From positions 432,964 through 496,963 of the forward strand of contig NZ_AUIF01000003.1 of the NCBI RefSeq assembly GCF_000423565.1: a DNA stretch of 64,000 bases, in the 5' to 3' direction. The stretch's first letter is position 1. Each line of letters opens with the position of its first letter. This document shows positions 1 to 10,134 of this stretch, one piece after another. Source of the DNA: Runella zeae DSM 19591 (lineage in GTDB: Bacteria > Bacteroidota > Bacteroidia > Cytophagales > Spirosomataceae). Position numbers and translations under genes: made by a program. The notes beneath the pieces were generated by a model. The model did not search any database. It was not told where the DNA came from and was given only the letters and a program-made list of their open reading frames with translations.

Positions 1-517
1 CTTCTTTTCCTAAAAAGCGGTATATCACTCGATGCGGCTCACTAGAAAAATACTGGTTTGATAACATTACTATCTGATTTTCTACCAAAAAGTCGGACAA
101 ACTTCGGGTTTCGATGCTGAAAAATGGCCTTATAAATCGATAAGGTACATACCTAGTCAGTGGGGCAATTTGAAGATAAAGCTGATTCAACTCACTTTCT
201 GGTAATTGAGCTTTTATCTGTTCAAACAATGCTGGGGAATTAGGTTTATTATTAATCCTAATTTTTGATGAAACAAATTGTGCTATCTTTTTAAAGCTAT
301 CTTGCTTCCCAAAGGATAGTTTGTAGTAATCAAGAGGATACCATACATTGGCCAGCATCCTGATAGCCATATCTTGTTGAGAAATAATGTTTTGATTGTT
401 ATTTTTAAGACTGTCCAAAATAGATAAAAACCAATAGAATTTATAAGCATTGGTTGTATCTCGAAAGATGGACGAAAGTTTGGCAATATCTAAAGAAGAG
501 TGTTCGGGTAAAATCAT
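1..517 (-). CDS. HNH endonuclease-like protein, 3' end cut by the window edge
   Basis: An open frame starts at an ATG at 515-517 (minus) and runs without a stop off the left edge, giving about 172 residues beginning MILPEHSSLDIAKLSSIF. The N-terminal pattern (FRDTTNAYKFYWFLSILD, then an AN.WYPLDYYKLSFGKQD block) resembles a family I remember from Bacteroidota genomes that ends in an HNH nuclease motif. That motif would lie outside the window, so the nuclease call is an inference. The frame begins 20 bp after the stop of the LytTR regulator and on the same strand, so it is probably the last gene of that operon. Alternative: an uncharacterised protein of unknown function. The reading frame itself is secure; the family call is moderate. 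Confidence 0.6.
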   Translation of the reverse strand, partial: MILPEHSSLDIAKLSSIFRDTTNAYKFYWFLSILDSLKNNNQNIISQQDMAIRMLANVWYPLDYYKLSFGKQDSFKKIAQFVSSKIRINNKPNSPALFEQIKAQLPESELNQLYLQIAPLTRYVPYRFIRPFFSIETRSLSDFLVENQIVMLSNQYFSSEPHRVIYRFLGKE

Positions 518-537
518 ATTTGTAGTTCAATCAAAAA

Positions 538-1266
538 TTAAAGCCCCAGTCTTTCCAAAAAACCTTTCTTTTCGCTGCGGGCAATTTCGACCTCTGAGCC
601 GTCGTCCATCAATACAGTACCCCCTTCGCCACGGGTGTATTCTTTGATGCGGAGTAGATTGATAAGCGCTGAGCGATGTACCCGCAAAAACTGCGCTGGA
701 GTCAGGATGTTTTCAAATTCTTTGAGTGTACGCGAAGCTACTATTTTTCGGATTTGAGTGCCGTTGGGATGCGCCAAATGAAATACCGTGTAGTTGCTGT
801 CTGATTCGAGCCACACAATCTCCTCAATAGGCACAAAAGTAATGCCTTTGAGGGAGGGAATGGCAATTTTGTTGAACTGCAACACCGAAGGAGTATTTTG
901 TTGATTTTGTCGCTTCTTTTCGAGACGTTGAAGGGCGGCGCTAAGTTCAATTTCGCGGATAGGTTTTAACAAAAAATCCAAGGCACTCAGGCGCAAGGCT
1001 TCGATGGCGTATTGGTGATAAGCCGTGGTAAAAATCACTTCAAAAGAATAAGGCTCAAGGTGCCTGAGAAGCGTAAAACCGTCGATTTGGGGCATTTCGA
1101 TGTCCAAAAAAACCACGTCAGGTTTGAGCTGACGAATCCCTATGATGGCTTCTTCGGGCGATTGGTAAGTAGCCACAATATCGGTATGAGGTGCTAGACT
1201 TCGTAGCTTGATCGCTAGTACTTCAAGACTCATGCGCTCGTCGTCAATCAAAATGACTTTCAACAT
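538..1266 (-). CDS. LytTR-family two-component response regulator
   Basis: A 242-residue cytoplasmic response regulator. Residues 1-120 form a receiver domain: acidic pair D8/D9, phospho-acceptor D55 in VVFLDIEMP, the T80/T81 region and K101 in LLKPI. Residues about 135-240 form a LytTR DNA-binding domain (IEEIVWLESDSNYTVFH, then RVHRSALIN). In this family phosphorylation by a LytS-type kinase promotes binding to promoter repeats. The start is the ATG at 1264-1266. The gene lies 30 bp downstream of the cognate-looking sensor kinase on the same strand and is followed after 20 bp by the HNH-like gene, so the three look co-transcribed. The family call is firm; the target genes are unknown. Confidence 0.93.
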   Translation of the reverse strand: MLKVILIDDERMSLEVLAIKLRSLAPHTDIVATYQSPEEAIIGIRQLKPDVVFLDIEMPQIDGFTLLRHLEPYSFEVIFTTAYHQYAIEALRLSALDFLLKPIREIELSAALQRLEKKRQNQQNTPSVLQFNKIAIPSLKGITFVPIEEIVWLESDSNYTVFHLAHPNGTQIRKIVASRTLKEFENILTPAQFLRVHRSALINLLRIKEYTRGEGGTVLMDDGSEVEIARSEKKGFLERLGL

Positions 1267-1296
1267 CGGAAAAAGAGGAATGTTTGGTACTGCAAA

Positions 1297-4200
1297 TTAG
1301 TGTAGAGCAAGCGGATTTTCGTTACCGTTGACTAAATACAGAGGTAAATTTATCAATACCCGCGTTCCTTGCGGTTGTAGGTCTTCGATATGAAAAGTAG
1401 CGGGTAGCTGCCCCGTAGGTAAGGGTAGCGCTGCGATACGGTCGGCAGTGACTTTCATACCCAATGATTGTTTTTTACGATTTTGTTGACGATTGATTTT
1501 GGTGGCAGCTCCTCGACCTATGCCATTGTCTTCAATACTTACCCATAGTCTGTCAGTAGCAGTCCAGAGCTTGATAGTAAGCAGTCCTTGTCCGTCAGAT
1601 TTGTGCCTGAGACCGTGTAAAATAGCGTTTTCAACAAAAGGCTGTAGCAATAAAGGTGGAATCTGAGTAGTGAGTGGAATGGTTTGACTGAGTTGGATTT
1701 GATACGTAAATTTTTCTTCGGCGCGTTCTTTTTCGAGCTCTAAGTAGAGCTGGAGGGTTTCTAACTCGTGCGAAAGGAAAATCAAATCAAATTGAGAATT
1801 TTCTAACACATTTCGAACCAACAATGAAAAGTTTTGTAAAAAAATAGAAGCTTTATGTGATTGATTACTAAGGATATAATACTCAATGGTATTCATGCAA
1901 TTGAACACAAAATGAGGATTCATCTGTGCGCGCAATGCTTTGGTTTCGGCTTCGGTACGTTGCTGTCGAAAAGCGGCTTCTTGGCGTTCTTGTTGGAGTT
2001 TGGAGCGATACACTATGTACAGAATCCCTAACAATACCGCAACTGCAAGCGCCCTAAACCACCATGTTTTCCAGAAAGGAGGTTCTATCAAAATCTTGAA
2101 GGCAATCGGACGATTCCAGTGCCCTGCTTTGCTGGGAGTTCGAACCCAAAAAGTGTATTCTCCGCCGTCGAGGTTGGTGTAAGTGACGGCGTGCTTGGTG
2201 GAAAGCGCCGACCAATCTGGGTCAAATCCTTCAAGTTTGTAGCTATAACGGGCTTTTTCGGGATTGAGAAAATCAAGCGTCGAAAACTCGAAAGTCAAAA
2301 CATTCTGTTGGTATTGGATGTGGAAAGGGTGCGTGGCGGTTTGGTCGCGGTCAAAAGGTACTTCTTGGTCAATCACCTTAAAACTTGTAAATACCAAAGG
2401 AGTATCTTCTGTGGAGGTAAGAAGACTTGTGGGGTTGAAATAACTGACCGCCCCGATAAAATTGACAAAAAGGTTGGGTTTGACTACACTGATGCGGTCG
2501 TACATAAAACTCCCAAAAAGCCCATCATTGACCGAAAAGGAGCGAAAACTATGATTTTGAGATTCATACACAAATAATTCCCCTTGGGTGCTTATCCATA
2601 CGTTTTGGGCGTCGTCGATATACAAATCATTGCATTGGGAGGCATTAAACCCTTGTTTTTCGCCAAAATTTCTAAACTTTTTACGTTTTACATCCAGTAC
2701 CGACAGGCCGCCTCGCGCTGCAATCCATAGCTGTCCTTGGTGGTCGAGTGCCATCCCTAATCCTACATTGAGGTCGTTGTTGGCAGTGGAGGGATGCCGA
2801 TAGTAGTCGATTTTGTGGGTTTGAGTGTCAAAATGATGCAGGCCTTTGCGAGTGGCTACCCAAAGTTTTTGCGAAGGGTCGAGCAAAAGCCGATTTACTA
2901 CAAAGTCGAGCAAGCCTTCTTTCATACTAAATTGCTTGACTTGCTGCGTAGTGGCATCAATGCGCAGCAAGCCACTGCTAGACGCTACCCACAGGTTGTT
3001 TTGGGAGTCGGCTACGATATCATAAATTACTTTTTCGGCACGTTGCGGAAAAGGCGGTAGCTTAAACTCCCGAAAAGTATCAGAAGAGATGTCATAATAA
3101 AATAGCCCATTTTCGGTACCGGCCCATAATCGATTTTTTTTGTCAAAACATACCGAACGAACATTCCAATGGTGAACATCGGGGCTTTGATTGAGATAAG
3201 AGGCTAGTAATTTTTGATTTCGAAAATCATATTTGAGCACCCCACCGCCCCACGAAGCCATCCACAAAACAGAAGAATCGCGCACATCAGGTTTGATTTC
3301 AAAAATACTGTTGTCGGAATAAGGGTTTCCCAATTCTTGCAAAAAAGGCAGTTTGAGCGAGTGGATTTGATGCGTACCAAACAGCACCTTGCTAATGCCT
3401 AGTTGGGTCATTATCCAGAGAATGCCTTGATTGTCTAAAAAGAAATAATTGACAAAAGGACTTACTAAACCTTTTTCGAGAGGAGGATTGCGGAGGGCTT
3501 GGGAAAAAGTTCGGCTACGAAGATTGAAGGTGTACATTCCCCGCCCAAACGTGCCACACCATAGCACAGAGTCGCCGCTCAAAGAAGGTAAAAAAGTAAT
3601 GTGTTTAATGACAGCAAAGGGCTTTTTAAGATTTTTCTGGTCTGGGTAAAAGAGCTGAAAGGTGCGGCTTTTTAAATCTAAATATTGTAGACCACCTCCT
3701 TCGCTGCCAAGCCACAGGTTGCCGTATTTGTCTTCGGTGATAGAGTTGATGTGGTTTTTTTCGGAGTATTCTACGGTAGGGTCTTGGTGGGCGTATTCTT
3801 CATAATGATTGTTTTTGGGAAAATACCGAAACAAGCCACTGTGAATCGTACCTGCCCATATTTCTCCCGCCCGACTTTTATGGAGCGTGATAAAAAAATT
3901 GGTTTTCCGTTCGGTAAGCTGCGTGGGATATATATTTTTTGTGCGTTGGTCGTATCTGACCAAACCCAGGCCATTGGCGGCAATCCATACATTATTGCCT
4001 TCGGCCAAGATAGGCATGAATACCCAGCGGCCATTGGTTTCTTTGAAATATACGTAGTGAAAATTGTCGTGGGCTTCGTCATAATAGCACACACCTGTTT
4101 CCATACTAATCCAAATACGTCCGCGTGGGTCGGCTACAATATTGTAAATCCTACGTCCTCGGATACCGTTGGTATCGCTAGGGTTGTATTGGTAGTTTTT

Positions 4201-4401
4201 AAAATGAAGCCCATCATAGCGACTCAGGCCTTGGCGCGTAGCAAACCACACAAAACCACGCTTGTCTTTGAGGGCATGAAGGGTAATGTCGGAAGCAAGG
4301 CCGTCGCGTTGGGTGTGGTTGTCGAAGTACCACTGCTGTTGGGCATGTACCCTAGGCCAAAGCCCTATCGTACAGCATAGCAGTGGTAACAGTGCTTTCA
4401 T
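1297..4401 (-). CDS. Propeller-type sensor histidine kinase (LytS class)
   Basis: A 1034-residue membrane sensor. A signal peptide (MKALLPLLCCTIGLWPRVHA) is followed by many two-component-regulator propeller repeats (W.AT.GL..YD type) to about residue 670, then a Y_Y_Y domain ending near residue 765. One transmembrane helix lies at about 775-795. A coiled coil leads into a LytS-type His_kinase domain with H830 in QMNPHFVFN and an ATP-binding region (PPLLLQPFVENAILHG, later EDNGIG). The periplasmic propeller probably senses a ligand, often a glycan in Bacteroidota, and the kinase passes phosphate to the adjacent LytTR regulator. Unlike hybrid HTCS proteins it has no fused receiver or AraC domain. 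It starts 21 bp after upp on the same strand. Confidence 0.93.
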   Translation of the reverse strand: MKALLPLLCCTIGLWPRVHAQQQWYFDNHTQRDGLASDITLHALKDKRGFVWFATRQGLSRYDGLHFKNYQYNPSDTNGIRGRRIYNIVADPRGRIWISMETGVCYYDEAHDNFHYVYFKETNGRWVFMPILAEGNNVWIAANGLGLVRYDQRTKNIYPTQLTERKTNFFITLHKSRAGEIWAGTIHSGLFRYFPKNNHYEEYAHQDPTVEYSEKNHINSITEDKYGNLWLGSEGGGLQYLDLKSRTFQLFYPDQKNLKKPFAVIKHITFLPSLSGDSVLWCGTFGRGMYTFNLRSRTFSQALRNPPLEKGLVSPFVNYFFLDNQGILWIMTQLGISKVLFGTHQIHSLKLPFLQELGNPYSDNSIFEIKPDVRDSSVLWMASWGGGVLKYDFRNQKLLASYLNQSPDVHHWNVRSVCFDKKNRLWAGTENGLFYYDISSDTFREFKLPPFPQRAEKVIYDIVADSQNNLWVASSSGLLRIDATTQQVKQFSMKEGLLDFVVNRLLLDPSQKLWVATRKGLHHFDTQTHKIDYYRHPSTANNDLNVGLGMALDHQGQLWIAARGGLSVLDVKRKKFRNFGEKQGFNASQCNDLYIDDAQNVWISTQGELFVYESQNHSFRSFSVNDGLFGSFMYDRISVVKPNLFVNFIGAVSYFNPTSLLTSTEDTPLVFTSFKVIDQEVPFDRDQTATHPFHIQYQQNVLTFEFSTLDFLNPEKARYSYKLEGFDPDWSALSTKHAVTYTNLDGGEYTFWVRTPSKAGHWNRPIAFKILIEPPFWKTWWFRALAVAVLLGILYIVYRSKLQQERQEAAFRQQRTEAETKALRAQMNPHFVFNCMNTIEYYILSNQSHKASIFLQNFSLLVRNVLENSQFDLIFLSHELETLQLYLELEKERAEEKFTYQIQLSQTIPLTTQIPPLLLQPFVENAILHGLRHKSDGQGLLTIKLWTATDRLWVSIEDNGIGRGAATKINRQQNRKKQSLGMKVTADRIAALPLPTGQLPATFHIEDLQPQGTRVLINLPLYLVNGNENPLALH

Positions 4402-4422
4402 CAGAAGGTGGGTTGAGCGTTT

Positions 4423-5067
4423 CTACAACTTGGCTCCAAACGACAAGTCGCCAGCGTCGCCTAGTCCAGGGACAATATAGTAGTGCGGGTCGAGCTTTTC
4501 GTCTATGGCACCTACCCACAAGCGACATTCGGGCATACGTTTTTGGAGATAGCCCACGCCTTCAGGACTTGCAATAACGGCAGCGATGTGGGTTTGGGCT
4601 GGAATGCCAAAGCGCAATAACGCATGATAAACTTTCTCAATTGAGCGGCCTGTGGCGAGCATAGGATCCATCAAAATCAAGGTTCGTTCGTGAAGGTCGG
4701 GGGCGGTGATGTAATCCATTTCAACCTCAAAATCATCATCCCCAATGTGGTGCCCTCGATAAGCACCGATAAAAGCACTATCCGCATGGTCAAAAAAATG
4801 TAAAAAACCTTGGTGAAAAGGCAAACTCGCTCTCAAAATAGTAGCCAATACGGGAGACTGACGCAAGAGGCGCGTGTCTGATTTGCCGAGGGGCGTGGTG
4901 ACACTCGCTGGCCGATAGGGCAAAGATTTGGAGATTTCGTACGCCAATAGTTCTCCCACTCTTTCTAAATTACGCCTAAACCGCATTCTGTCTTGTTGGA
5001 TGTTGACGTCGCGGAGTTCGGCCAAAAAATGATTCGCAATAGAAGCTTGTTGAGTAAGGACAAACAT
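4423..5067 (-). CDS. upp: Uracil phosphoribosyltransferase
   Basis: A 214-residue cytosolic enzyme that converts uracil and PRPP to UMP in pyrimidine salvage. The PRPP-binding loop is visible as LILMDPMLATGRSI, and the C-terminal uracil-binding signature is close to the family consensus (IVPGLGDAGDLSFG). The length matches the family. The start is the ATG at 5065-5067. It is the first gene of the minus-strand run upp, sensor kinase, LytTR regulator, HNH-like gene; the short 21 bp gap to the kinase suggests co-transcription, an odd pairing of salvage enzyme and sensor system. The divergent deacetylase gene begins 64 bp away. Confidence 0.93.
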   Translation of the reverse strand: MFVLTQQASIANHFLAELRDVNIQQDRMRFRRNLERVGELLAYEISKSLPYRPASVTTPLGKSDTRLLRQSPVLATILRASLPFHQGFLHFFDHADSAFIGAYRGHHIGDDDFEVEMDYITAPDLHERTLILMDPMLATGRSIEKVYHALLRFGIPAQTHIAAVIASPEGVGYLQKRMPECRLWVGAIDEKLDPHYYIVPGLGDAGDLSFGAKL

Positions 5068-5097
5068 AAGAAAGTGGGTAGTTTGCGTTTAGGACAT

Positions 5098-5105
5098 TAC
5101 ATTTG
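5098..5105 (+). promoter_or_regulatory. Candidate Bacteroidota -7 box (TACATTTG)
   Basis: Matches the TAnnTTTG consensus 26 bp before the TTG start of the deacetylase gene. A TTTG lies at 5082-5085, only 12 bp upstream, so a well-spaced -33 element is not evident. Confidence 0.4.
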
Positions 5106-5131
5106 TAGCAACGATAATACGAACTCATTCT

Positions 5132-5941
5132 TTGAAAAACAAAAACATTATTCTTTTACTGTTCATTGGGTTTTTGGGAACCATAGGTTGCCAAAAAAAA
5201 GTGGAGAAGCATCCTGCTGGAATTGCATTTTCGTTAGACGACCGCTACCTAAAAGAATGGATACAGCTGCGGCCTTTGTTCAAAAAATACAATGCCCATG
5301 TTACTTTTTATGTGACTCAGTTTGATAGCTTGTCGCCCCAAGAGATTCAGTGGCTTCATGAGCTGGAAAGCGACGGGCACGAGATAGGAGCGCACGGAGC
5401 GGCGCATATCCGAGTGTTGGATTATTGGCGAGGCAGTGGGTCGTTGGATGCTTTTTTTAAAAATGAAGTAGAGGCAGAGGTCGTTTCGATGCAAAAAGCG
5501 GGATTTCGACCCGTGACTTTTGCGCACGTAGGCGGGCAGCAAACTTGGTTTACCGATCAGCGTTTGCTGCGCGATTATTTCATACTTCTACGGGATGTAT
5601 CCATGACAGAGCGCGTACTTCCTTACTTCACGCTCAAAAGGAGTGTGTTTGCGATGGACGAAATTTACTATCATTTTGACCAACCCGACCCCACCGTACA
5701 TGCGCTCTTGATTGACCAATTGACTCATATCACCGACGCACAGCTACGTGACGGGATGATTCGGGCCAAAAATACCAATACCGTACTTATGATGATGGGG
5801 CATCGCCCATTGTTTGACGCTTCGGATGAGCCTTATGGGTTTGATGTTAAAAAATTAGAATACCTATTGGCCGAAAGCCATAAGTTGGGGCTTAAAACCT
5901 ACACTATGGCTGAGTTGGCACGTCTATCATCGACCCGTTGA
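5132..5941 (+). CDS. Polysaccharide deacetylase-family lipoprotein
   Basis: A 269-residue protein with a lipoprotein signal (lipobox LGTIGC, lipidated Cys20) and a NodB-like domain: an Asp pair D36/D37 in SLDDRY and zinc-ligand-like histidines H88 and H92 in HEIGAHGAAH. Such enzymes remove acetyl groups from polysaccharides or peptidoglycan at the cell envelope. The only sensible start is the TTG at 5132; no in-frame ATG precedes the signal peptide, and a -7 box lies just upstream. The last 15 bases overlap the end of the convergent acyltransferase gene. The substrate is not evident from the sequence. Confidence 0.82.
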   Translation: MKNKNIILLLFIGFLGTIGCQKKVEKHPAGIAFSLDDRYLKEWIQLRPLFKKYNAHVTFYVTQFDSLSPQEIQWLHELESDGHEIGAHGAAHIRVLDYWRGSGSLDAFFKNEVEAEVVSMQKAGFRPVTFAHVGGQQTWFTDQRLLRDYFILLRDVSMTERVLPYFTLKRSVFAMDEIYYHFDQPDPTVHALLIDQLTHITDAQLRDGMIRAKNTNTVLMMMGHRPLFDASDEPYGFDVKKLEYLLAESHKLGLKTYTMAELARLSSTR

Positions 5942-7084
5942 GTGGCGACTAAAACGATTTTTGAAATCCAGAAATGGTTTTTCAAAATACCGATAAGAAA
6001 GCCCCGCTACCAAGATAGTAAGACCCGTAGCCAACGGATAAAGCAGCAGATTGAAACTCCAAGTGGACAAATCTTTGCCAAATACCCACTGAATCAAATG
6101 CACGCTGAATACAATAAAGGCCGTTTGATAAATATAAACCCCGTACGAAATTTTACCCAAATACGAAATCCAAGGGTATTCGAGATTGACAATAGAGCGT
6201 GGGTTGCTGGAGATATTCAGGATAAAAAATCCAAAAAATAAGCCATAAAACTCTAGGTTGATGTGGTTGATATGAAAGCCTGTTCCCAAACAAATCACTA
6301 GCACCGCATAGACTACCATCTGCACATCTTTGCGGAAGAGGATGTTTAATACTTTCTTTTTATCGTAATAAACCAGCATCGCACAAGCGCCTCCTGTCAT
6401 AAGCGTAATGATACGGAACTGACTAAAAAAGAAACGCACAATTTCAGGCACGTTGTTTGCATAGTAGGTGTTACCTACCCACTGATAATAGACATAAAAA
6501 ACAAAAAAAGTGCCGAGGCAAAAGACGGTGACTGTGATGATGAGTCGCTTCCAGCTGAAGTTTTTGATAATCCAAGGCCAAAGGTAATAAAACTGCTCTT
6601 CGACGCCGATAGACCAAGTTTGAGCAGCTAGATAAGGCGAGTTGTAGAGAATAAAGCCAATATTGGGTAGCACCAACAAGAAAAGAGATAATCGCCGATA
6701 GAAGTTTTCGGACATAAACGAAATCTCATTGTTGGGAGGTACAAAAAACGGAATATGAGGAAATACAAAAAACGCCAGCAATACGATTAGGAAGTACAGT
6801 GGCCATATTCGGAGGATACGCCTGATATAAAAATCGCGGGTGTTGATTTTCCCAAACCGCCCCTTTTCGTGGAGTAAAAGATAGGTAATCAAAAACCCAC
6901 TTAAAACGAAAAATAAATCCACCCCCAATTTTCCCATACTTTTTATGAGGTGGTTATCATAAAAATGTGGAATTTTGAACACCTCTTTTACTTGCTCAAT
7001 GTGATGAATCAAAACCGAGAAGGCCGCAATAAAGCGCACGCCATTGAGGTTAGGAAAATAAACTGTGTTGGAAGACTTACTCAA
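5927..7084 (-). CDS. Membrane acyltransferase (acyltransferase 3/OafA family)
   Basis: A 385-residue integral membrane protein with about ten hydrophobic segments. Family signatures include NLNGVRFIAAFSVLIHH near the N-terminus, LGVDLFFVLSGFLITYLL and a TWSIGVEEQFYYLWP block. These enzymes transfer acyl groups, usually acetyl, to cell-surface polysaccharides. Translation appears to begin at the TTG at 7082-7084, because an in-frame TAG lies four codons upstream and no ATG precedes the first membrane helix. It faces the deacetylase gene and overlaps its 3' end by 15 bp. One gene adding and one removing acyl groups side by side hints at shared glycan tailoring, but that is an inference. Confidence 0.9.
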   Translation of the reverse strand: MSKSSNTVYFPNLNGVRFIAAFSVLIHHIEQVKEVFKIPHFYDNHLIKSMGKLGVDLFFVLSGFLITYLLLHEKGRFGKINTRDFYIRRILRIWPLYFLIVLLAFFVFPHIPFFVPPNNEISFMSENFYRRLSLFLLVLPNIGFILYNSPYLAAQTWSIGVEEQFYYLWPWIIKNFSWKRLIITVTVFCLGTFFVFYVYYQWVGNTYYANNVPEIVRFFFSQFRIITLMTGGACAMLVYYDKKKVLNILFRKDVQMVVYAVLVICLGTGFHINHINLEFYGLFFGFFILNISSNPRSIVNLEYPWISYLGKISYGVYIYQTAFIVFSVHLIQWVFGKDLSTWSFNLLLYPLATGLTILVAGLSYRYFEKPFLDFKNRFSRHSTGR

Positions 7085-7159
7085 GAGAATAATCTATTTT
7101 ATTAGAGTGTTGACAATTTTGCCAGACCAAACGGTATTACCATACACCATTCTGATTGA

Positions 7160-7167
7160 CAAAATTA
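7160..7167 (-). promoter_or_regulatory. Candidate -7 box for the acyltransferase gene
   Basis: The minus strand reads TAATTTTG, matching TAnnTTTG, about 75 bp upstream of the TTG start at 7084. No clear -33 element was found. Confidence 0.35.
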
Positions 7168-7198
7168 GCTTAATTTGCTCAAGTGATACATACATACT

Positions 7199-8899
7199 AT
7201 GCAATTTAGACTTTACGCTACCCTTATATATTGTTTTATGGTGCTGCAAAATGCCGTAGGACAGTCGCAATATGCCCCTCTGAATGATGATTACTATCAT
7301 TTAATAGATCGTTTGGAAATTCGTCGCGGAAAGCTTACCGAAGATTTTCACATCGGCGTAAAGCCCTTTGAGCGTAAAGCTATCATTGGTTTGTTGGATA
7401 GTATCATGGCCGACCGCACGATGCCTCTCAATGATACCGACTTTTTCAACATGGAATACCTCCGTCAAGATAGTTGGGAATGGTCAGCCGACCGGACTCC
7501 GATGAGTCAGAAGCGATTTCTGAAACGTTTTTATCAAAAACCTTCTGATTTTTATTATGTACAAAACAAAAACTTTGACCTTCATCTTAGTCCAATAACA
7601 CACCTTATCTTAGGCAGTGAAAATAGCTCCAAAGATTATTTATGGCTCACAGCCCGTGGCGTCGAATTAAGAGGATTGATTGGTAAGAAATTGGGATTTT
7701 ATACTTATGTGACTGATACACAGGGGATGTTTGGGAAGTACGTGCGAGACTATACCCTCAATGTACGGGAGATATATCTCAATTATCCACTCTATGTAGT
7801 GCCGGGCGAAAGCCTCGTCAAGAGTATTCGTACTTATGGGGTCGATTTTATTTCGGCGCGTGGGTACATTACATTCAATCCTATCAAACAAATCAATCTA
7901 CAATTTGGACATGATCGAAATTTTATTGGAAGTGGTTATCGTTCTATGCTATTGTCGGATTGGAGTTCGCCGTACTTGTTTTTGAAAATGACTACTCAAT
8001 TGGGTCGTTTTCAATATACCAATTTGTGGGCCAATATGCTCTATAATCAGCCCGGTCGTAGACCCGATGAGCCTATCAATAAAAAGTACGCGGCTATCCA
8101 CCATCTAAGCATGAACCTAGGCAAAAACTTTAGTCTTGGGATTTTTGAGGCCGAGATATTTGGCCGTGAACAAGGAGGATTTGATCTAAACTATCTCAAT
8201 CCCATTATTTTTTATCGCTACCTCGAAACTTACCTTGGCAGTGCCGACAATGCCATGCTAGGCTTTGATGTCCGTTGGAATTTTCTCAAACGCTTTGGGT
8301 TTTATAGCCAATTTATGTTGGATGAGTTCAAAACTTCCGAATACTTTGGCAAAAAAGGGTCGTGGGGTAAAAAATTTGGGTTTCAGGCGGGACTCAAATA
8401 CGTGGATGCTTTTGGTATCAAAAACTTAGATTTACAAACCGAACTCAACCTAGCCCGCCCTTATACTTATTCGCACAAGTCGGGTTTTAACAACTATGTG
8501 CATTTCGATCTTCCTTTGGCTCACCCTTTAGCTGCCAACTTTTGGGAAGTGGTAGGTATAGCGCGTTATCAGCCTACTCGGCGCCTAACGGTCTACGGGA
8601 CATTGGTGAAATCTAAAAAAGGATTTGATGTCGACGGGCGCAATTGGGGGGCTAATATCTGGAGAAGTTATGAAGACGACCGTCCACGAGATACTGGTAA
8701 TTTTATCGGACAAGGCACGCCCGTCGAAACTACCTTTGCCGATTTACGGATGTCGTATATGCTCAGACACAACCTTTTTATTGATGGGCGTTTCTTCATG
8801 CGTCGTCAGGAAAGTACTTATGAGTCTTTAAATATGAATACTACTTCTGCCACTTTTGGGGTAAGATTCAATATCCCATATCGTCAACAAATTTTTTAA
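7199..8899 (+). CDS. Capsule-assembly Wzi-family outer-membrane protein
   Basis: A 566-residue exported protein. A signal peptide ending near LQNAVGQ is followed by a family-typical opening ([18 protein letters not shown]) and a long stretch of alternating aromatic and charged beta strands ending in a terminal aromatic residue, consistent with an outer-membrane barrel. Wzi-like proteins anchor capsule or exopolysaccharide at the cell surface; related Bacteroidota proteins include gliding-associated RemB, an alternative name I cannot exclude. The start is the ATG at 7199. It follows envelope-glycan genes, which fits a surface role. pyrD begins 29 bp downstream. Confidence 0.75.
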   Translation: MQFRLYATLIYCFMVLQNAVGQSQYAPLNDDYYHLIDRLEIRRGKLTEDFHIGVKPFERKAIIGLLDSIMADRTMPLNDTDFFNMEYLRQDSWEWSADRTPMSQKRFLKRFYQKPSDFYYVQNKNFDLHLSPITHLILGSENSSKDYLWLTARGVELRGLIGKKLGFYTYVTDTQGMFGKYVRDYTLNVREIYLNYPLYVVPGESLVKSIRTYGVDFISARGYITFNPIKQINLQFGHDRNFIGSGYRSMLLSDWSSPYLFLKMTTQLGRFQYTNLWANMLYNQPGRRPDEPINKKYAAIHHLSMNLGKNFSLGIFEAEIFGREQGGFDLNYLNPIIFYRYLETYLGSADNAMLGFDVRWNFLKRFGFYSQFMLDEFKTSEYFGKKGSWGKKFGFQAGLKYVDAFGIKNLDLQTELNLARPYTYSHKSGFNNYVHFDLPLAHPLAANFWEVVGIARYQPTRRLTVYGTLVKSKKGFDVDGRNWGANIWRSYEDDRPRDTGNFIGQGTPVETTFADLRMSYMLRHNLFIDGRFFMRRQESTYESLNMNTTSATFGVRFNIPYRQQIF

Positions 8900-8915
8900 G
8901 CGGGTATTTTATTGC

Positions 8916-8923
8916 TATTTTTG
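8916..8923 (+). promoter_or_regulatory. Candidate -7 box abutting the pyrD start
   Basis: TATTTTTG matches TAnnTTTG and ends only 5 bp before the pyrD ATG, which would give a leaderless or nearly leaderless transcript if it is real. Confidence 0.3.
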
Positions 8924-8928
8924 TGGCC

Positions 8929-9972
8929 ATGTACAAGTGGCTCATTCTTCCGATTTTGTTTCGCTTTGATGCCGAGCAGGTGCATCATTTCATATGCGGA
9001 ACCCTCAAGTTTTTGTTCAGGATTCCTGGCGTTTCGTTTTTAACTCAACAACTTTTCAACTATGAACATCCCTCTTTAGAACGGGAAGTATTTGGTTTAA
9101 AGTTTAAAAATCCTGTAGGCTTAGCGGCGGGTTTTGATAAAAATGCCGAGTTGGTGGATGAATTGGCTGCTTTAGGTTTTGGGTTTGTTGAAATCGGAAC
9201 GGTCACTCCTCTGCCTCAAGACGGCAACGAAAAGCCTCGCTTGTTTCGCCTTAAACCCGACCGAGCGATTATCAACCGCATGGGCTTTAATAATAAAGGT
9301 GCTGCCTCCGCAGCCGAACGCCTACGGAAACGTAAAACCAATATTTTGATTGGAGGAAATATTGGAAAAAACAAACTGACTCCCAACGAAAATGCCCTTG
9401 ACGATTACCTCAAAAGTTTGGATGCTTTGTATGAAGAGGTAGATTATTTTGTGGTCAATGTAAGCTCACCCAATACGCCCGGTTTACGCGATTTGCAGGA
9501 AAAAGAACCCCTAATGAAAATTTTGGCGGCGCTCAAACTGCGAGCCGAAGCATGGGCCGCCAAAACGAGTGCGTCTACTCCCAAGCCTATTTTGTTGAAG
9601 ATTGCCCCCGACCTCACCAATAGTCAACTAGATGATATTATTGAGATTGTGACTACTACCCAAATCGCAGGTGTAATCGCTACAAATACCACAATTAGCC
9701 GCGACGGCTTACAGACTGACGGCGATTATGTAAAAAAAATTGGAGCGGGTGGGTTAAGTGGTGCGCCACTTACGCATCGTTCAACGGAAGTTATTCGTTA
9801 TATTTGCGAAAAGTCTGGGCGAGCTTTTCCGGTGATTGGAGTGGGTGGCATTTCTTCCCCCCAAGAAGCCCGCGAAAAGCTTGAAGCCGGTGCTAGTTTG
9901 GTTCAAATATATACTGGTTTTATATATGAAGGCCCAGCATTGGCAAAACGGATTTGCAAAACTTTAGTATAG
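8929..9972 (+). CDS. pyrD: Dihydroorotate dehydrogenase (quinone), class 2
   Basis: A 347-residue enzyme that oxidises dihydroorotate to orotate with FMN and membrane quinone, the fourth step of pyrimidine synthesis. The amphipathic N-terminal quinone-tunnel segment ([20 protein letters not shown]) marks class 2. FMN and substrate motifs are clear: [33 protein letters not shown] with the catalytic Ser, and VIGVGGI. I start it at the ATG at 8929; a GTG two codons upstream (8923) is open but overlaps a promoter-like box. It stands alone, with no other pyr genes nearby except upp, about 3.9 kb away on the other strand. Confidence 0.96.
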   Translation: MYKWLILPILFRFDAEQVHHFICGTLKFLFRIPGVSFLTQQLFNYEHPSLEREVFGLKFKNPVGLAAGFDKNAELVDELAALGFGFVEIGTVTPLPQDGNEKPRLFRLKPDRAIINRMGFNNKGAASAAERLRKRKTNILIGGNIGKNKLTPNENALDDYLKSLDALYEEVDYFVVNVSSPNTPGLRDLQEKEPLMKILAALKLRAEAWAAKTSASTPKPILLKIAPDLTNSQLDDIIEIVTTTQIAGVIATNTTISRDGLQTDGDYVKKIGAGGLSGAPLTHRSTEVIRYICEKSGRAFPVIGVGGISSPQEAREKLEAGASLVQIYTGFIYEGPALAKRICKTLV

Positions 9973-10134
9973 CGCTTCATTTTTACCCCATAAAAGTGCA
10001 TTCGCACATCCTATATTTAAGTATCTTTCTCTTTTGTGAAAAAGAAGAAAGTAATCTTATGTGTTTTATCCATGAAATTCTCATGGGTAAAGTGCCTTTT
10101 CCTCAGCCTATTAACAACCGATAACGATTAACTG

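Noticed and set aside
3751..4380. 209-codon plus-strand frame inside the sensor kinase gene
   Set aside because: Antisense to clear propeller repeats, without any recognisable domain.
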